NCBI RefSeq assembly: GCF_032452875.1
Contig: NC_083875.1
Location: 72,996,178-73,060,177, forward strand
Reading direction: 5' to 3'
Length of the DNA stretch: 64,000 nucleotides
From: Bos javanicus
Lineage: Eukaryota > Chordata > Mammalia > Artiodactyla > Bovidae
Shown here: piece after piece, positions 32,272 through 43,309 of the stretch
Numbering within the stretch: the stretch's first letter is position 1
Layout: each line of letters opens with the position of its first letter
Program-made: the position numbers and the translations under genes
The notes under the pieces: model-generated
Told to the model about the DNA's origin: nothing
The model's input: the letters and a program-made list of their open reading frames with translations, nothing else
Database searches by the model: none

Positions 32272-33800
32272 GTTCAGTTCAGTTCAGTTCAGTTGCTCAG
32301 TCGTGTCTGACTCTTTGTGACCCCATGAATCACAGCACGCCAGGCCTCCCTGTCCATCACCAACTCCTGGAGTTTACTCAAACTCATGTCCATAGAGTCA
32401 GTGATGCCATCCAGCCATCTCATCCTCTGTCATCCCCTTCTCCTCCTGTCCCCAATCCCTCCCAGCATCTGAGTCTTTTCCAATGAGTCAACTCTTCCCA
32501 CGAGGGAGCCAAAGTATTGGAGTTTCAGCTTTAGCATCATTCCTTCCAAAGAAATCCCAGGGCTGATCTCCTTCACAATGGACTGGTTGGATCTCCTTGC
32601 AGTCCAAGGGACTCTCAAGAGTCTTCTCCAACACCACAGTTCAAAAGCATCAATTCTTCGGCACTCAGCCTTCTTCACAGTCCAACTCTCACGTCCATAC
32701 ATGACCACTGGAAAAACCATAGCCTTGACTAGATGGACTTTTGTTGGCAAAGTAATATCTTTGCTTTTGAATATGCTATCTAGGTTGGTCATAACTTTCC
32801 TTCCAAGGAGTAAGCGTCTTTTAATTTCATGGCTGCAATCATCATCTGCAGTGATTTTGGAGTTCAAAAAAATAAAGCCTGACATTGTTTCCACTGTTTC
32901 CCCATCTATTTCCCATGAAGTGATGGGACCAGATGCCATGATCTTCGTTTTCTGAATGTTGAGCTTTAAGCCAACTTTTTCACTCTCCTCTTTCACTTTC
33001 ATCAGGAGGCTTTTTAGTTCCTCTTCACTTTCTGCCATAAGGGTGGTGTCATCTGCATATCTGAGGTTATTGATATTTCTCCCAGCAATCTTGATTCCAG
33101 CTTGTGCTTCTTCCAGCCCAGCGTGTCTCATGATGTACTCTGCATATAAGTTAAATAAGCAGGGTGACGATATACAGCCTTGACGTACTCCTTTTCCTAT
33201 TTGGAACCAGTCTGTTGTTCCATGTCCAGTTCTAACTGTGGCTTCCTGACCTGCATACAGGTTTCTCAAGAGGCAGGTCAGGTGGTCCCAACTCTTTCAG
33301 AATTTTCCACAGTTTATTGTGATCCACGCAGTTAAAGGCTTTGGCATAGTCGATAAAGCAGAAATAGATGTTTTCTGGAACTCTCTTGCTTTTTCGATGA
33401 TCCAGCGGATGTTGGCAATTTGATCTCTGGTTCCTCTGCCTTTTCTAAAACCAGCTTGAACATCAGGAAGTTCATACTTCACATATTGCTGAAGCCTGGC
33501 TTGGAGAATTTTGAGCATTACTTTACTAGCGTGTGAGATGAGTGCAATTGTGTGGTAGTTTGAACATTCTTTGGCATTGCCTTTCTTTGGGATTGGAATG
33601 AAAACTTACCTTTTCCAGTCCTGTAGCCACTCCTGAGTTTTCCAAATTTGCTGGCATATTGAGTGCCAGCACTTTCACAGCATCATCTTCCAGGATTTGA
33701 AATAACTCAACTGCAATTCCATCACCTCCACTAGTTTTGTTCGTAGTGATGCTTTCTAAGGCCCACTTGACTTCACATTCCAGGATGTCTGGTTCCAAAG
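32272..33800 (-). mobile_element. BovB LINE, main part of a 5'-inverted insertion
   Basis: The left end shows tandem gttca then gttgctcagtcgtgtctgac. It extends upstream through the RT gene to atgtctggttccaaag at 33800. The next segment (33801-34083) is the adjoining upstream part of the same element in the opposite orientation. The RT frame is intact over 32430-33269 only. Confidence 0.93.
32430..33269 (-). pseudogene. BovB reverse transcriptase, C-terminal fragment
   Basis: An open frame of 279 codons. It holds RT motif B (RQGCISSPCLFNLY at about residues 29-42) and the motif C active site YADD (about 71-74), followed by the thumb and the C-terminal tail typical of BovB. Motif A, with the first catalytic Asp, lies upstream behind a break near 33270-33300, where about 15 bases coding the loop before NLYAG are missing compared with the copy at 36035. 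It cannot make an active enzyme. Confidence 0.85.
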
Positions 33801-34083
33801 ACTAGCAAGGAGAGATAAGAAAGCCTTCCTCAGCGATCAATGCAAAGAAATAGAGGAAAACAACAGAATGGGAAAGACCAGAGATCTCTTCATGAAAATT
33901 AGAGATACCAAGGGAACATTTCATGCAAAGATGGGCTCGATAAAGGACAGAAATGGTATGGACCTAATAGAAGCAGAAGATATTAAGAAGAGGTGGCAAG
34001 AATACATAGAAGAACTGTACAAAAAAGATCTTCATGACCAAGATAATCACAATGGTGTGATCACTCACCTAGAGCCAGACATA
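33801..34083 (+). mobile_element. BovB inverted 5' segment
   Basis: The segment codes in plus orientation for the linker upstream of the RT (for example KTRDLFMKIRDTKGTFHAKM), the same region that the old copy encodes on the minus strand at about 59100-59460. It ends at gagccagacat, which overlaps the start of the minus part (gaaccagacat in sense, 33785-33795). Confidence 0.9.
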
Positions 34084-34159
34084 CCCGGTGCTTTATGCAG
34101 AGTCTGCTGCAAAGCTCCATCATACATCTTAGACCCCAGCATTTGGCTCTCTGGCTCCT

Positions 34160-34545
34160 CCCTCTTTGTAGCCGCCTGTCCCTGCCACTGCTTTCATCAG
34201 TGACCCCCCACCCTGAAATGTCCCTTTGCCTGAAATGCCTCCTCTGCTTCTCTCCTGAATGGATCTACCTGTTCATCCTTTCATTCAGGACATGTTTTCC
34301 TGCTCCTCTTCCAAGAAACCTCCTCTGTAACCCTCTTCAATCCAGTGTGGGCTGTTCCATAGCACTCCATGCATTGTTGTATTATCGCTTTATATTTCAG
34401 TAATTTGTTTACATGTCTGTCTCCCCTCTTAGGCTATGAGCTCTGTGGCTCTGACTATGATCACATCCAAAGTACTAGTACAGTGACTGGCACACAGGAA
34501 ACTTTTTAAAAAGCTTGTTGAATGAACTCATGAATGATCGTTTTC
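34160..34545 (+). mobile_element. L2 3' end
   Basis: Landmarks are ccctttgcctgaaatgcctc, tttgtttacatgtctgtctc, cccctcttaggctatgagct and cttgttgaatgaactcatga, in the order of L2. Confidence 0.75.
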
Positions 34546-34865
34546 ACTCTAATCAAAAGAAACAGTGGCTGATGGAGTCTAACCTCTACTTGACTTCTTG
34601 TTTCCTGTGTAATAATCTTAACTCTCTTTTCAGTCTTATCTGCTTATCCTGGATCAGCTGTAATCGCTCTGCCCTCTTGGATGCTCCTCTAACACTCTGA
34701 CCTTGCCCCACACCAGGACTTTAGCATGTCCTACCTGGAATGCTCTTTCCCCAGGTCTCTGATCAAAGTCACTGAGCAGACATTGTAGCAATTTGTTTAT
34801 TATTTGTTTATTATTATCTACCTGTTATCTCCTTCCCACCTCCACCATTAGAATATAAGCCACTG

Positions 34866-35005
34866 GTAATTCCCTGGAGGTCCAGTGGTTAGGACTCCAT
34901 ATTTGTACTGCTGAGGGAGCAGTTTCAATCCCTCATCAAGGAACTAGAATCTCATAAGCCACAGGGCACAGTGAAAAAAATTTTTTTAATTAAGTTTAAA
35001 AAAAA
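34866..35005 (+). mobile_element. CHR SINE in L2
   Basis: The head gtaattccctggaggtccag is followed by a body ending aaaaaaatttttttaatt. It is flanked by gaatataagccactg / gaatgtaagccattg (34851-34865 and 35006-35020). Confidence 0.9.
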
Positions 35006-35071
35006 GAATGTAAGCCATTGAGAGCAGAGATTTGGGTTGATTCACTGTAGTAGCTCAGCACCTAGAAAGGT

Positions 35072-35332
35072 ATACTTGTTGTTCAGTTGCCCAGTCGTGT
35101 CTGACTCTTTGCAACCACATGGACTACAGCACGCCAGGCCTCCCTGTTCCTCACCATATCCCGAACTTTGCCCAAGTTCATGGCCATTGCATCAGTGATG
35201 CCATCCAGCCATCTCATCCTCTGATGTCCTCTTCTCATTCTGCCCTCAGACTTTGCCAGCATCAGGGACTTTTCCAAAGAGTCAGCTGTTCACATCAGAT
35301 GACCAAAATACTGGATCTTCCCTGGTGGCTCT
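35072..35332 (-). mobile_element. BovB 3' fragment ending in a SINE-like stub
   Basis: BovB 3' sequence runs from ttgttgttcagttgcccagt to gaccaaaatactgga (35315). The following 15 bases cttccctggtggctc (35317-35331) equal the first bases of Bov-tA. The target duplication gaaaggt (35065-35071 and 35333-35339) encloses both parts. Confidence 0.8.
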
Positions 35333-35615
35333 GAAAGGTGTCTAGCACTTGACAGATGCTTGTTGCATAAAAATATTTCCACGGTCTGTCACAGCCTGCT
35401 CACTGTCCCCCTATTACTCTTTCTGTTACTCATCTACTTAAAGAATCCCAGGTTTTTAGCCAAATAGAAGTGACTACCTGGATTGACAACTACATAGCGC
35501 TTCCCTTGCAGGTAAATATTACTACTTGGCTAAATTCTGGCATAGGAGATGTAACAGGAGGTGATGTGCCCAGGTTCTAGAATGTGTCCTGAAAGGGAGC
35601 TGCCATGATCCTTCT

Positions 35616-35785
35616 TTTTCTTTTAATATTTACTTATTTATTTGACTGCACCAGGCCTTAGTTGGGCATAAGAGATTTTTAGTTGTGGCATGTAGAATCT
35701 AGTTCCCTGACCAGGAATCAAACCGTGGCTGCCCCCTGCATTGGGAATGCAAAGTCTTAGCCACTGGATCACCAGCGAAGTCCTA
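35616..35785 (-). mobile_element. CHR SINE, antisense
   Basis: A (TTTA)-rich tail, the body gccttagttgggcataagag, and the head actggatcaccagcgaagtc. It is flanked by ccatgatccttct / ccatgattctttt (35603-35615 and 35786-35798). Confidence 0.9.
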
Positions 35786-36034
35786 CCATGATTCTTTTCC
35801 CCTCCTTTCTCCAGCTTACTACTTGGAACATAGACATGATGAATGGGTCTCATCTTCAATATTGAGCACACGAGGTTCTCAGAAGACCTGTAAACATATG
35901 AAGTGATGTTTATACCACTGTAATAGTCTTGATTGACCACTTAAACCAGTGGCCTGTGAAATTTGGTGGATTCTTTTGAATAAGATTCTAAGATTATTTT
36001 CAAATCTACGCTGCCAGTAGGGCCAGAGTGTTCT

Positions 36035-37388
36035 CAGTTCAGTTCAGTTCAGTTCAGTCGCTCAGTCGTGTCCGACTCTTTGTGACCCCATGAATCGTAG
36101 CATGCCAGGCCTCCCTGTCCATCACCAACTCCTGGAGTTTACTCAAACTCACATCCATCAAGTCGGTGATGCCATCCAGCCATCTCACCCTCTGTCATCC
36201 CCTTCTCCTCCTGCCCCCAAATCCCTCCCAGCATCAGAGTCTTTTCCAATGAGTCAACTCTTCCCATGAGGGGGCCAAAATATTGGAGTTTCAGCTTTAG
36301 CATCATTCCTTCCAAAGAAATCCCAGGGCTGATCTCCTTCACAATGGACTGGTTGGATCTCCTTGCAGTCCAAGGGACTCTCAGGAGTCTTCTCCAACAC
36401 CACAGTTCAAAAGCATCAATTCTTTGGCACTCAGCCTTCTTCACAGTCCAACTCTCAAATCCATACATGACCACTGGAAAAACCATAGCCTTGACTAGAC
36501 AGACCTTTGTTGGCAAAGTACTGTCTCTGCTTTTGAATATGCTATCTAGGTTGGTCATAACTTTCCTTCCAAGGAGTAAGCGTCTTTTAATTTCATGGCT
36601 GCAATCACCATCTGCCATTATTTTGGAGCCCAGAAAAATAAAGTCTGACACTGTTTCCATTGTTTCCCCATCTATTTCCTGTGAAGTGAATGCAATGATC
36701 TTCGTTTTCTGAATGTTGAGCTTTAAGCCAACTTTTTCACTCTCCTCTTTCACTTTCATCAGGAGGCTTTTTAGTTCCTCTTCACTTTCTGCCATAAGGG
36801 TGGTGTCATCTGCATATCTGAGGTTATTGATATTTCTCCCAGCAATCTTGATTCCAGCTTGTGCTTCTTCCAGCCCAGCGTGTCTCATGATGTACTCTGC
36901 ATATAAGTTAAATAAGCAGGGTGATGATATACAGCCTTGACGTACTCCTTTTCCTATTTGGAACCAGTCTGTTGTTCCATGTCCAGTTCTAACTGTGGCT
37001 TCCTGACCTGCATACAGGTTTCTCAAGAGGCAGGTCAGGTGGTCTGGTATTCCCATCTCTTTCAGAATTTTCCACAGTTTATTGTGATCCACACAGTCAA
37101 AGGCTTTGGCATAGTCAATAAAGCAGAAATAGATGTTTTTCTGGAACTCTCTTGCTTTTTCAATGATCCAGCGGATGTTGGCAATTTGATCTCTGGTTCC
37201 TCTGCCTTTTCTAAAACCAGCTTGAACATCTGGAAGTTCACGGTTCACATATTGCTGAAGCCTGGCTTGGAGAATTTTGAGCATTACTTTACTAGCGTGT
37301 GAGATGAGTGCAATTGTGCGGTAGTTTGAGCATTTTTTGGCATTGCCTTTCTTTGGGATTGGAATGAAAACTGACCTTTTCCAGTCCT
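36035..37388 (-). mobile_element. BovB LINE, 5' truncated, young-looking
   Basis: The left end has tandem gttca repeats followed by gtcgctcagtcgtgtccgac. It is flanked by tgttct (36029-36034 and 37389-37394). It is closely similar to 32272-33800, including shared variants such as the codons for RHAGLEEAQAG. The 5' truncation (ttttccagtcct) coincides with that of 8463-9800. Confidence 0.94.
36139..37284 (-). pseudogene. BovB reverse transcriptase domain, longest open frame
   Basis: An open frame of 381 codons, the best-preserved protein sequence in the window. It holds the fingers motif QAGFRKGRGTRDQ (residues 21-33), motif A FIDYAKAFDCVD with the catalytic Asp (55-66), motif B RQGCISSPCLF (115-125) and motif C YADD (157-160), then the C-terminal tail. 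The family's N-terminal apurinic-type endonuclease and the start of the RT are absent through 5' truncation, so there is no natural start codon or promoter. In BovB the full protein nicks DNA and reverse transcribes its own RNA at the nick. This copy lacks the nicking domain and must be inert. Confidence 0.88.
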
Positions 37389-37559
37389 TGTTCTAGAAGC
37401 CTAATTTCCAGGTACCAGTAGAAACTCTGTGTACTTTGCTATACTTATCACTTATTCTCCTAACAGTGATTAGTGCAGGAAAATTCTCTCTCCTTTATTG
37501 TTTATAAATAGATATCAAAGCCATAACTATGCTAACTTTAAGAGAACCTATGCTTGGAT

Positions 37560-37890
37560 AGGGCTTTCCAGGTGGCACTAGTGGTAAAGAAAAAAAACCC
37601 ACCTGCCAATGCAGGAGACATAAGAGATACAGGTTTGATCCCTGGGTTGGGAACATCCCCTAGAGAAGGAAAAGCCAACCTATTCAAGTATTCTTGCCTG
37701 AGAAATCCCATGGACAGATGAGCTTCCAGGAGGTCTCAAAGTGGGTCAAGATGATCCCCTGGAGAAAGAAATGGCAATGCATTCCAGTATCCTTGTCTAG
37801 GAAATCTCTTAGACAGAGGACCCTGGCAGGCTGCAGAACTTGGTGTCACAAAAGTGTCAGATATGACTTAGTGACTAAACAAAATATTAT
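37560..37890 (+). mobile_element. Bov-tA SINE with two tail units
   Basis: The tRNA-like head (gctttccaggtggcactagt) is followed by one tail unit (to catggacagatgagcttcca) and a second, partial unit (from gatcccctggagaaagaaat). It ends gacttagtgactaaacaa. Confidence 0.87.
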
Positions 37891-39009
37891 AAAATATGCA
37901 AAGAGAACTCCAAAGGAAAATGTCCAATCACATTGTAATATGTACAATTAGGTCTCCCAGGCTTAGGTTTTAGTTTTAGTATTAAGATTTTTTTTAGCCT
38001 TAAGTGAAAGTTGATTTATATATAAATCTATTAATATATTTGAGCTTACATTTTCATATGCCTTTATTAGTGATGATAATGTAAAATTATCTCAGGCTAT
38101 GAAACCATAAATATGCCATTTTGGCAACACTGAATATATTCAGGGAAAATATGTCATTTCTGCTACTGTATTAAAATATCAGACATAGAGCTATTTCTGG
38201 TCCGTCCCTTTGTTTTATAAATGTGTGAACCTTTTTATAAAAATCCTTTGTTTCATGGACCATTCTGATGCAAAGATCTCAAGCATCTTAAAATCCATGA
38301 TAAATCCACAGTGATTCTTTAAAAAGAACTCATTTCTGTGACTGAAAAATGGAAAAAAATGAGCCTGAGTCCAAGAGCCCCAAGTCTAGTTCCTTTTGCA
38401 TTTATTCACCAAAGGGTGCCTCTCAAAACTATTCTTATTTTAATGCTTCAATGCCTTGGAAAGAAAGTGAATTCACCCTTAAAATTTCAGATCTTATGTC
38501 TCCAGGATTCTTTGAATCTGATGAGAAATGAGATGTCTCTGAGCCTGGATCCAACCAGCTCCTCTTCGGACTTCAGTTTTACAGCAGTGTAATGTGTCTA
38601 AACACATTAGTTCAAAGATTTACAGTTAGTTCCTAGTCAGTAAGAAGTCAGGGTATAGAGCAAAGTTCATAAATTTTGCTCAGCATAAAAACCTTATATA
38701 AATCATGACATCTTTTTTTTGGAAACCAGTATTAACAGCTATCCTGACAGGTATACATTTTAAAAGGCTTTTTGACTGCTGTTACTAACTCAGGGAAATA
38801 AGTATATAAAAGGAAGTAAACCCAAAATAGTTGGAGACAGCTTAGAAAGAGTGACAGTAAAATGACAAGGCAAATGCATGTTGTCCTTCAAAATAGTCAC
38901 CATGGAGTAGAATACACGTATCCTAGTGATACCACCATTTGCAAGCGTTTGGGGGACCATTCTGAATCTTTTTTGAGCCACTTTAAGAGACTCCCTAAAA
39001 AAATCAGTT
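37891..39009. other. No clear repeat; one small open frame
   Basis: AT-rich unassigned sequence. A 60-codon frame at 38349-38531 starts in a favourable context (gaaaaatgg) and encodes a Ser/Glu/Lys-rich peptide (MEKNEPESKSPKSSSFC at its start). Its status is unknown and chance is the default explanation. Confidence 0.3.
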
Positions 39010-39156
39010 TAATAGGCAGTATGCTCTTTGACATACTTAGCAATATTTTATGGGATATGTCTTCTCAGACAAAAGAAACAAAAGCAAAAATAAACAAACG
39101 AGACTGCATCAAACTAAAAAGCTTCTACCCATCAAAGGAAACTATCAACAAAAAGA

Positions 39157-39352
39157 AAGGACTTCCCTAGTGGTCCGGTGACTAAGACTCTGAACTCCCA
39201 ACACAGGGGGCATGAGTTCAGTCCCTGGACAGGGGACTAGATCCCATATGCTGCAATCAGAAATTCCACATACCACAATGAAGATCGAATATCCCATGTG
39301 CCTCAGCTAAGACCCGATGCAGCCAAATAAATAATTTTTTTTTAAAAAAAGA
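39157..39352 (+). mobile_element. CHR SINE nested in L1
   Basis: The head is ggacttccctagtggtccgg, the body caatgaagatcgaatatccc, and it ends in an A/T-rich tail. Confidence 0.88.
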
Positions 39353-39863
39353 GATGATTAAAAAAAAAGAAAGAAAAGAAAAAAAACTTACTGAATGGGA
39401 GAAGATATTTCCAAATCATATATCCAAGAAAGGGTTGATATACAAAATATATAAAGAGTTCATACAACTCAACAACAAACCCAATTTAAAAATGGGCAGA
39501 GGATCTGAATAGACATTTTTCTGAAGAAGACATACAGATCGTCAACAGACATGTGCAAAGATGTTCAACATCACTATTAGGAAAATGCAAATCAAAACCA
39601 CAATGAGATATCACCTCACATCTGTTAGAATGGTCATCAAAAAGACAAAAAATAACAAGTGTTGAAGCAGATGAGGAAAGGAAACCCTCATACAATGTTG
39701 ATGGGAATGTAAATTGGTGCAACCTCTATGGAAAACAGCAGGGAGATTCACAAAAAGATATGTATAAAACAAGCATATGACCCAGCTACTCTACTTCTGG
39801 GTATTTATCTGAAGAAAACTAAAACAGTGATTTTAAAAGATATATATAGCTCTACGTTCATCA

Positions 39864-40178
39864 TCATTTCCTAAAGGAAATCAGTCTGAATAGTCATTGG
39901 AACGACTGATGCTGAGGCCAAAGCTCCAATACTTTGGCCACTGGATTCAAAGAGCTGACTAACTGGAAAAGACCCTAATGCTGGGAATGACTGAAGACAA
40001 AAGGAGAAGGGAGTGGCAGAGGATGAGATGGTTAGATGAAATTGTTGACTCAATGGACATGAGTTTGAGCAAACTCTGGGAGATAGTGGAGGACAGAGGA
40101 GCCTGACATGCTATATACAGTCCATGAAACTGCAGAGTCAGACATGACTTAGCGACTGAACAACAACAACAAAATATT
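39864..40178 (+). mobile_element. BovB 3' fragment nested in L1
   Basis: It runs from tttcctaaaggaaatcagtc to gacttagcgactgaacaaca with an (AAC)n tail. It is flanked by ttcatca (39857-39863 and 40179-40185). Confidence 0.87.
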
Positions 40179-40539
40179 CATCACAGCATTATTTACAATA
40201 GCCAGTTATGGAAACAACCTAAGTGCACACAGATGGCTCCTGAATGGATAAAGAAAAGATGACATAGATATTTATATTACTCACCCATTCAAAAAGAATG
40301 AAATCTTACCAGTTGCAACAATATGGATAGTATTATGCTAAATTAAATAAATTGAGGGTATTATGCTAAATTAAATAAATCAGGTGGAGAAAGACAAATA
40401 CCATATGTGCAATTTTATTTCACTCATATGAAGAATATAAGAAATAAAACAGAGTAGTGGTAACCAAAAGGGGAGGGGGCAGGAGAAGGGTGAGATGGTT
40501 GAAAAGTGACAGATGAAAAGTGAAGCTTTGGTGGTGTAT

Positions 40540-40758
40540 GAAAGTGAAAAGTGGAAGTGTTCATCACTTGGTCGTGTTTGACTCTTTGTGATCCCGTGGA
40601 CTGTAGCCACCAGGCTCCTCTGCCCATGGAATTCTCCAGGCAAGAATACTGGAGGGGTAGCCATTCCTTTCTCCTGGGGATCTTCCCAACCCAGGGATCG
40701 AACCCAGGTCTTCCACATTGAAGGCAGATTCTTTACAGTCTAATCATCTGAGCCACCA
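40540..40758 (-). mobile_element. Bov-tA SINE nested in L1, antisense
   Basis: A full-length antisense copy ending tcatctgagccacca, with an exact 11-bp target duplication tggtggtgtat (40529-40539 and 40759-40769). Confidence 0.93.
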
Positions 40759-40850
40759 TGGTGGTGTATACAAAAGTCAAAAGATAATGTTGTACACATG
40801 ATACTTAAACCATGTTATAAATCAATTTAAACAATCAATTATCTCAATTT

Positions 40851-41198
40851 AAACAATCAGCTTAGTCACTTTCTTCTCAATCCTGATGTTTGTGACTGAG
40901 GAGAATTTTCATAGCTCAGTGTGTTACTGAATTTGGTTCCAAGTGAGTTTTGGATGTTTCCCATTAACAGCTATCTTAAAAGTCAAACATTATGTATCTG
41001 TTGAGAATGCTCTGAAAAATGGAATTCTTTACTAAAACAACTCCAAAACAGAAATTCTAAGGTGTTTTGCATCTTGGGTATAACTCAAGTGTTAACTCTC
41101 CATTTTCCTATCCTGATAGAAAAAAAAAGTCACTGGAATGTTCAGATTCTGGTATTTTGTTAGTGAACTGGTCACAACATTTTACAGACCATGTGCTT
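40851..41198. other. No gene or clear repeat seen
   Basis: Unassigned sequence between the old L1 and the young L1 insertion. Confidence 0.4.
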
Positions 41199-41213
41199 TA
41201 GTTGTACCTTTTA

Positions 41214-41830
41214 TTTTATTTTATTTTTATTTATTTATTTTTTTAATTTAATAATTTTAAAACGTGTGTTCCCCATCCTGAACCCTCCTCCCTCCTCCCT
41301 CCCCATACCATCCTCTGGGTCATCCCAGTGCACCAGCCCCAAGCATCCAGCATTGTGCATTGAACCTGGACTGGCATCTCGTTTCATACATGACATTTCA
41401 CATGTTTCAATGCCATTCTCCCAAATCTTCCCACCTCTCCTCTCCCACAGAGTCCATGCCTGTTCTATACATCAGTGTCTCTTTGCTGTCTCGTATACAG
41501 GGTTATCGTTACCATCTTCTAAATTCCATATATATGCGTTAGTATACTGTATTGGTGTTTTTCCTTCTGGCTTACTTCACTTGTATAATAGGCTCCAGTT
41601 TCATCCACCTCATTAGAACTGATTCAAATGTATTCTTTTTAATGGCTGAGTAATACTCCATTGGGTATATGTACCACAGTTTCTTATCCATTCATCTGCT
41701 GATGGACATCTAGGTTGCTTCCATGTCCTGGCTATTATAAACAGTGCTGCGATGAACATTGGGGTACACGTGTCTCTTCCTCTGGTTTCTCAGTGTATGC
41801 CCAGCAGTGGGATTGCTGGATCATAAAGGA
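41214..41830 (-). mobile_element. Young L1 3' end, main part of a 5'-inverted insertion
   Basis: The T-rich tail is on the left. The antisense 3' UTR follows (ccctcctccctcctccctcc; ggctccagtttcatccacct), then the ORF2 end (tggctattataaacagtgct). It stops at ggatcataaagg, where the plus-oriented segment starts. The 15-bp target duplication tagttgtacctttta (41199-41213 and 43291-43305) is exact and encloses both segments. Confidence 0.95.
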
Positions 41831-43290
41831 ATCAAATTGGAAAAGAAGAAGTAAAACTCTCACTATTTGCAGATGACATGATCCTCTACATAGAAAACCC
41901 TAAAGATTCCACCAGAAAATTACTAGAACTAATCAATGATTATAGTAAAGTTGCAGGATATAAAATCAACACACAGAAATCCCTTGCATTCCTATACACT
42001 AATAATGAGAAAACAGAAGAAATTAAGGAAACAATTCCATTCACCATTGCAACGGAAAGAATAAAATACTTAGGAATATATCTACCTAAAACTAAAGACC
42101 TATATGAAAACTACAAAACACTGGTGAAAGAAATCAAAGAGGACACTAATAGATGGAGAAATATACCATGTTCATGGATTGGAAGAATCAATATAGTGAA
42201 AATGGTATACTACCCAAAGCAATTTATAGATTCAATGCAATCCCTATCAAGCTACCAACAGTATTCTTCACAGAGCTAGAACAAATAATTTCACAATGTA
42301 TGGAAATACAAAAAACCTCGAATAGCCAAAGCGATCTTGAGAAAGAAAAATGGAACTGGAGGAATCAACCTACCTGACTTCAGGCTCTACTACAAAGCCA
42401 CAGTTATCAAGACAGTATGGTACTGGCACAAAGACAGAAATATAGATCAATGGAACAAAATAGAAAGCCCAGAGATAAATCCACGCATATGGACACCTTA
42501 TCTTTGACAAAGGAGGCAAGAATATACAATGGATTAAAGACAATCTCTTTAACAAGTGGTGCTGGGAAATCTGGTCAACCACTTGTAAAAGAATGAAACT
42601 AGAACACTTTCTAACACCATATACAAAAATAAACTCAAAATGGATTAAAGATCTCAACGTAAGGCCAGAAACTATAAAACTCTAGAGGAGAACATAGGCA
42701 AAACACTCTCTGACATACATCACAGCAGGATCTCTATGACCCACCTCCCAGAATATTGGAAATAAAAGCAAAAATAAACAAATGGGACCTAATTAAACTT
42801 AAAAGCTTCTGCATCAAAGGAAACTATTAGCAAAGTGAAAAGACAGCCTTCAGAATGGGAGAAAATAATAGCAAATGAAGCAACCGACAAACAACTAATC
42901 TCAAAATATACAAGCAACTCCTTCAGCTCAACTCCAGAAAAATAAATGACCCAATCAAAAAATGGGCAAAGATCTAAATAGACATTTCTCCAAAGAAGAC
43001 ATACAGATGGCTAACAAACACATGAAAAGATGCTCAACATCACTCATTATCAGAGAAATGCAAATCAAAACCATTATGAGATATCATTTCACACCAGTCA
43101 GAATGGCTGCGACCCAAAAGTCTACAAATAATAAATGCTGGAGAGGGTGTGGAGAAAAGGGAACCCTCTTACACTGTTGGTGGGAATGCAAACTAGTACA
43201 GCCACTATGGAGAACAGTGTGGAGATTCCTTAAAAAACTGGAAATAGAACTGCCTTATGATCCAGCAATCCCACTGCTGGGCATACACAC
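41831..43290 (+). mobile_element. Young L1 inverted 5' segment (ORF2 part)
   Basis: Plus-oriented ORF2 from the RT active site onward: the codons for [12 protein letters not shown] lie near 41865-41900. A frame of 133 codons from 41878 covers the RT thumb. Later frameshifts and stops break the rest, including the Cys-rich C-terminal part near 43130-43200 (codons for [19 protein letters not shown]). It ends in a 33-bp stretch (43256-43288) that is repeated inverted at 41793-41825. Confidence 0.95.
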
Positions 43291-43309
43291 TAGTTGTACC
43301 TTTTAAAAA

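Larger units (their letters stand above)
34640..35385 (+). mobile_element. L2 3' end with two nested insertions
   Basis: L2 blocks at 34640-34865, 35021-35071 and 35333-35385 read through as tacctggaatgctctttccc, attagaatataagccactg, gcagagatttgggttg, gctcagcacctagaaagg and gtctagcacttgacagatgc. A CHR SINE and a BovB fragment interrupt them. Confidence 0.75.
39010..40850 (+). mobile_element. Old L1 ORF2 3' end and 3' UTR with three nested insertions
   Basis: L1 blocks at 39010-39156, 39353-39863, 40179-40539 and 40759-40850 follow the ORF2 order: aaagcaaaaataaacaaacg, aatgggcagaggatctgaat, accacaatgagatatcacct, ttatttacaatagcc, then the 3' UTR gtagtggtaaccaaaagggg. The frame is broken throughout. 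A short tandem duplication gtattatgctaaattaaata occurs at 40330-40377. Confidence 0.85.
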
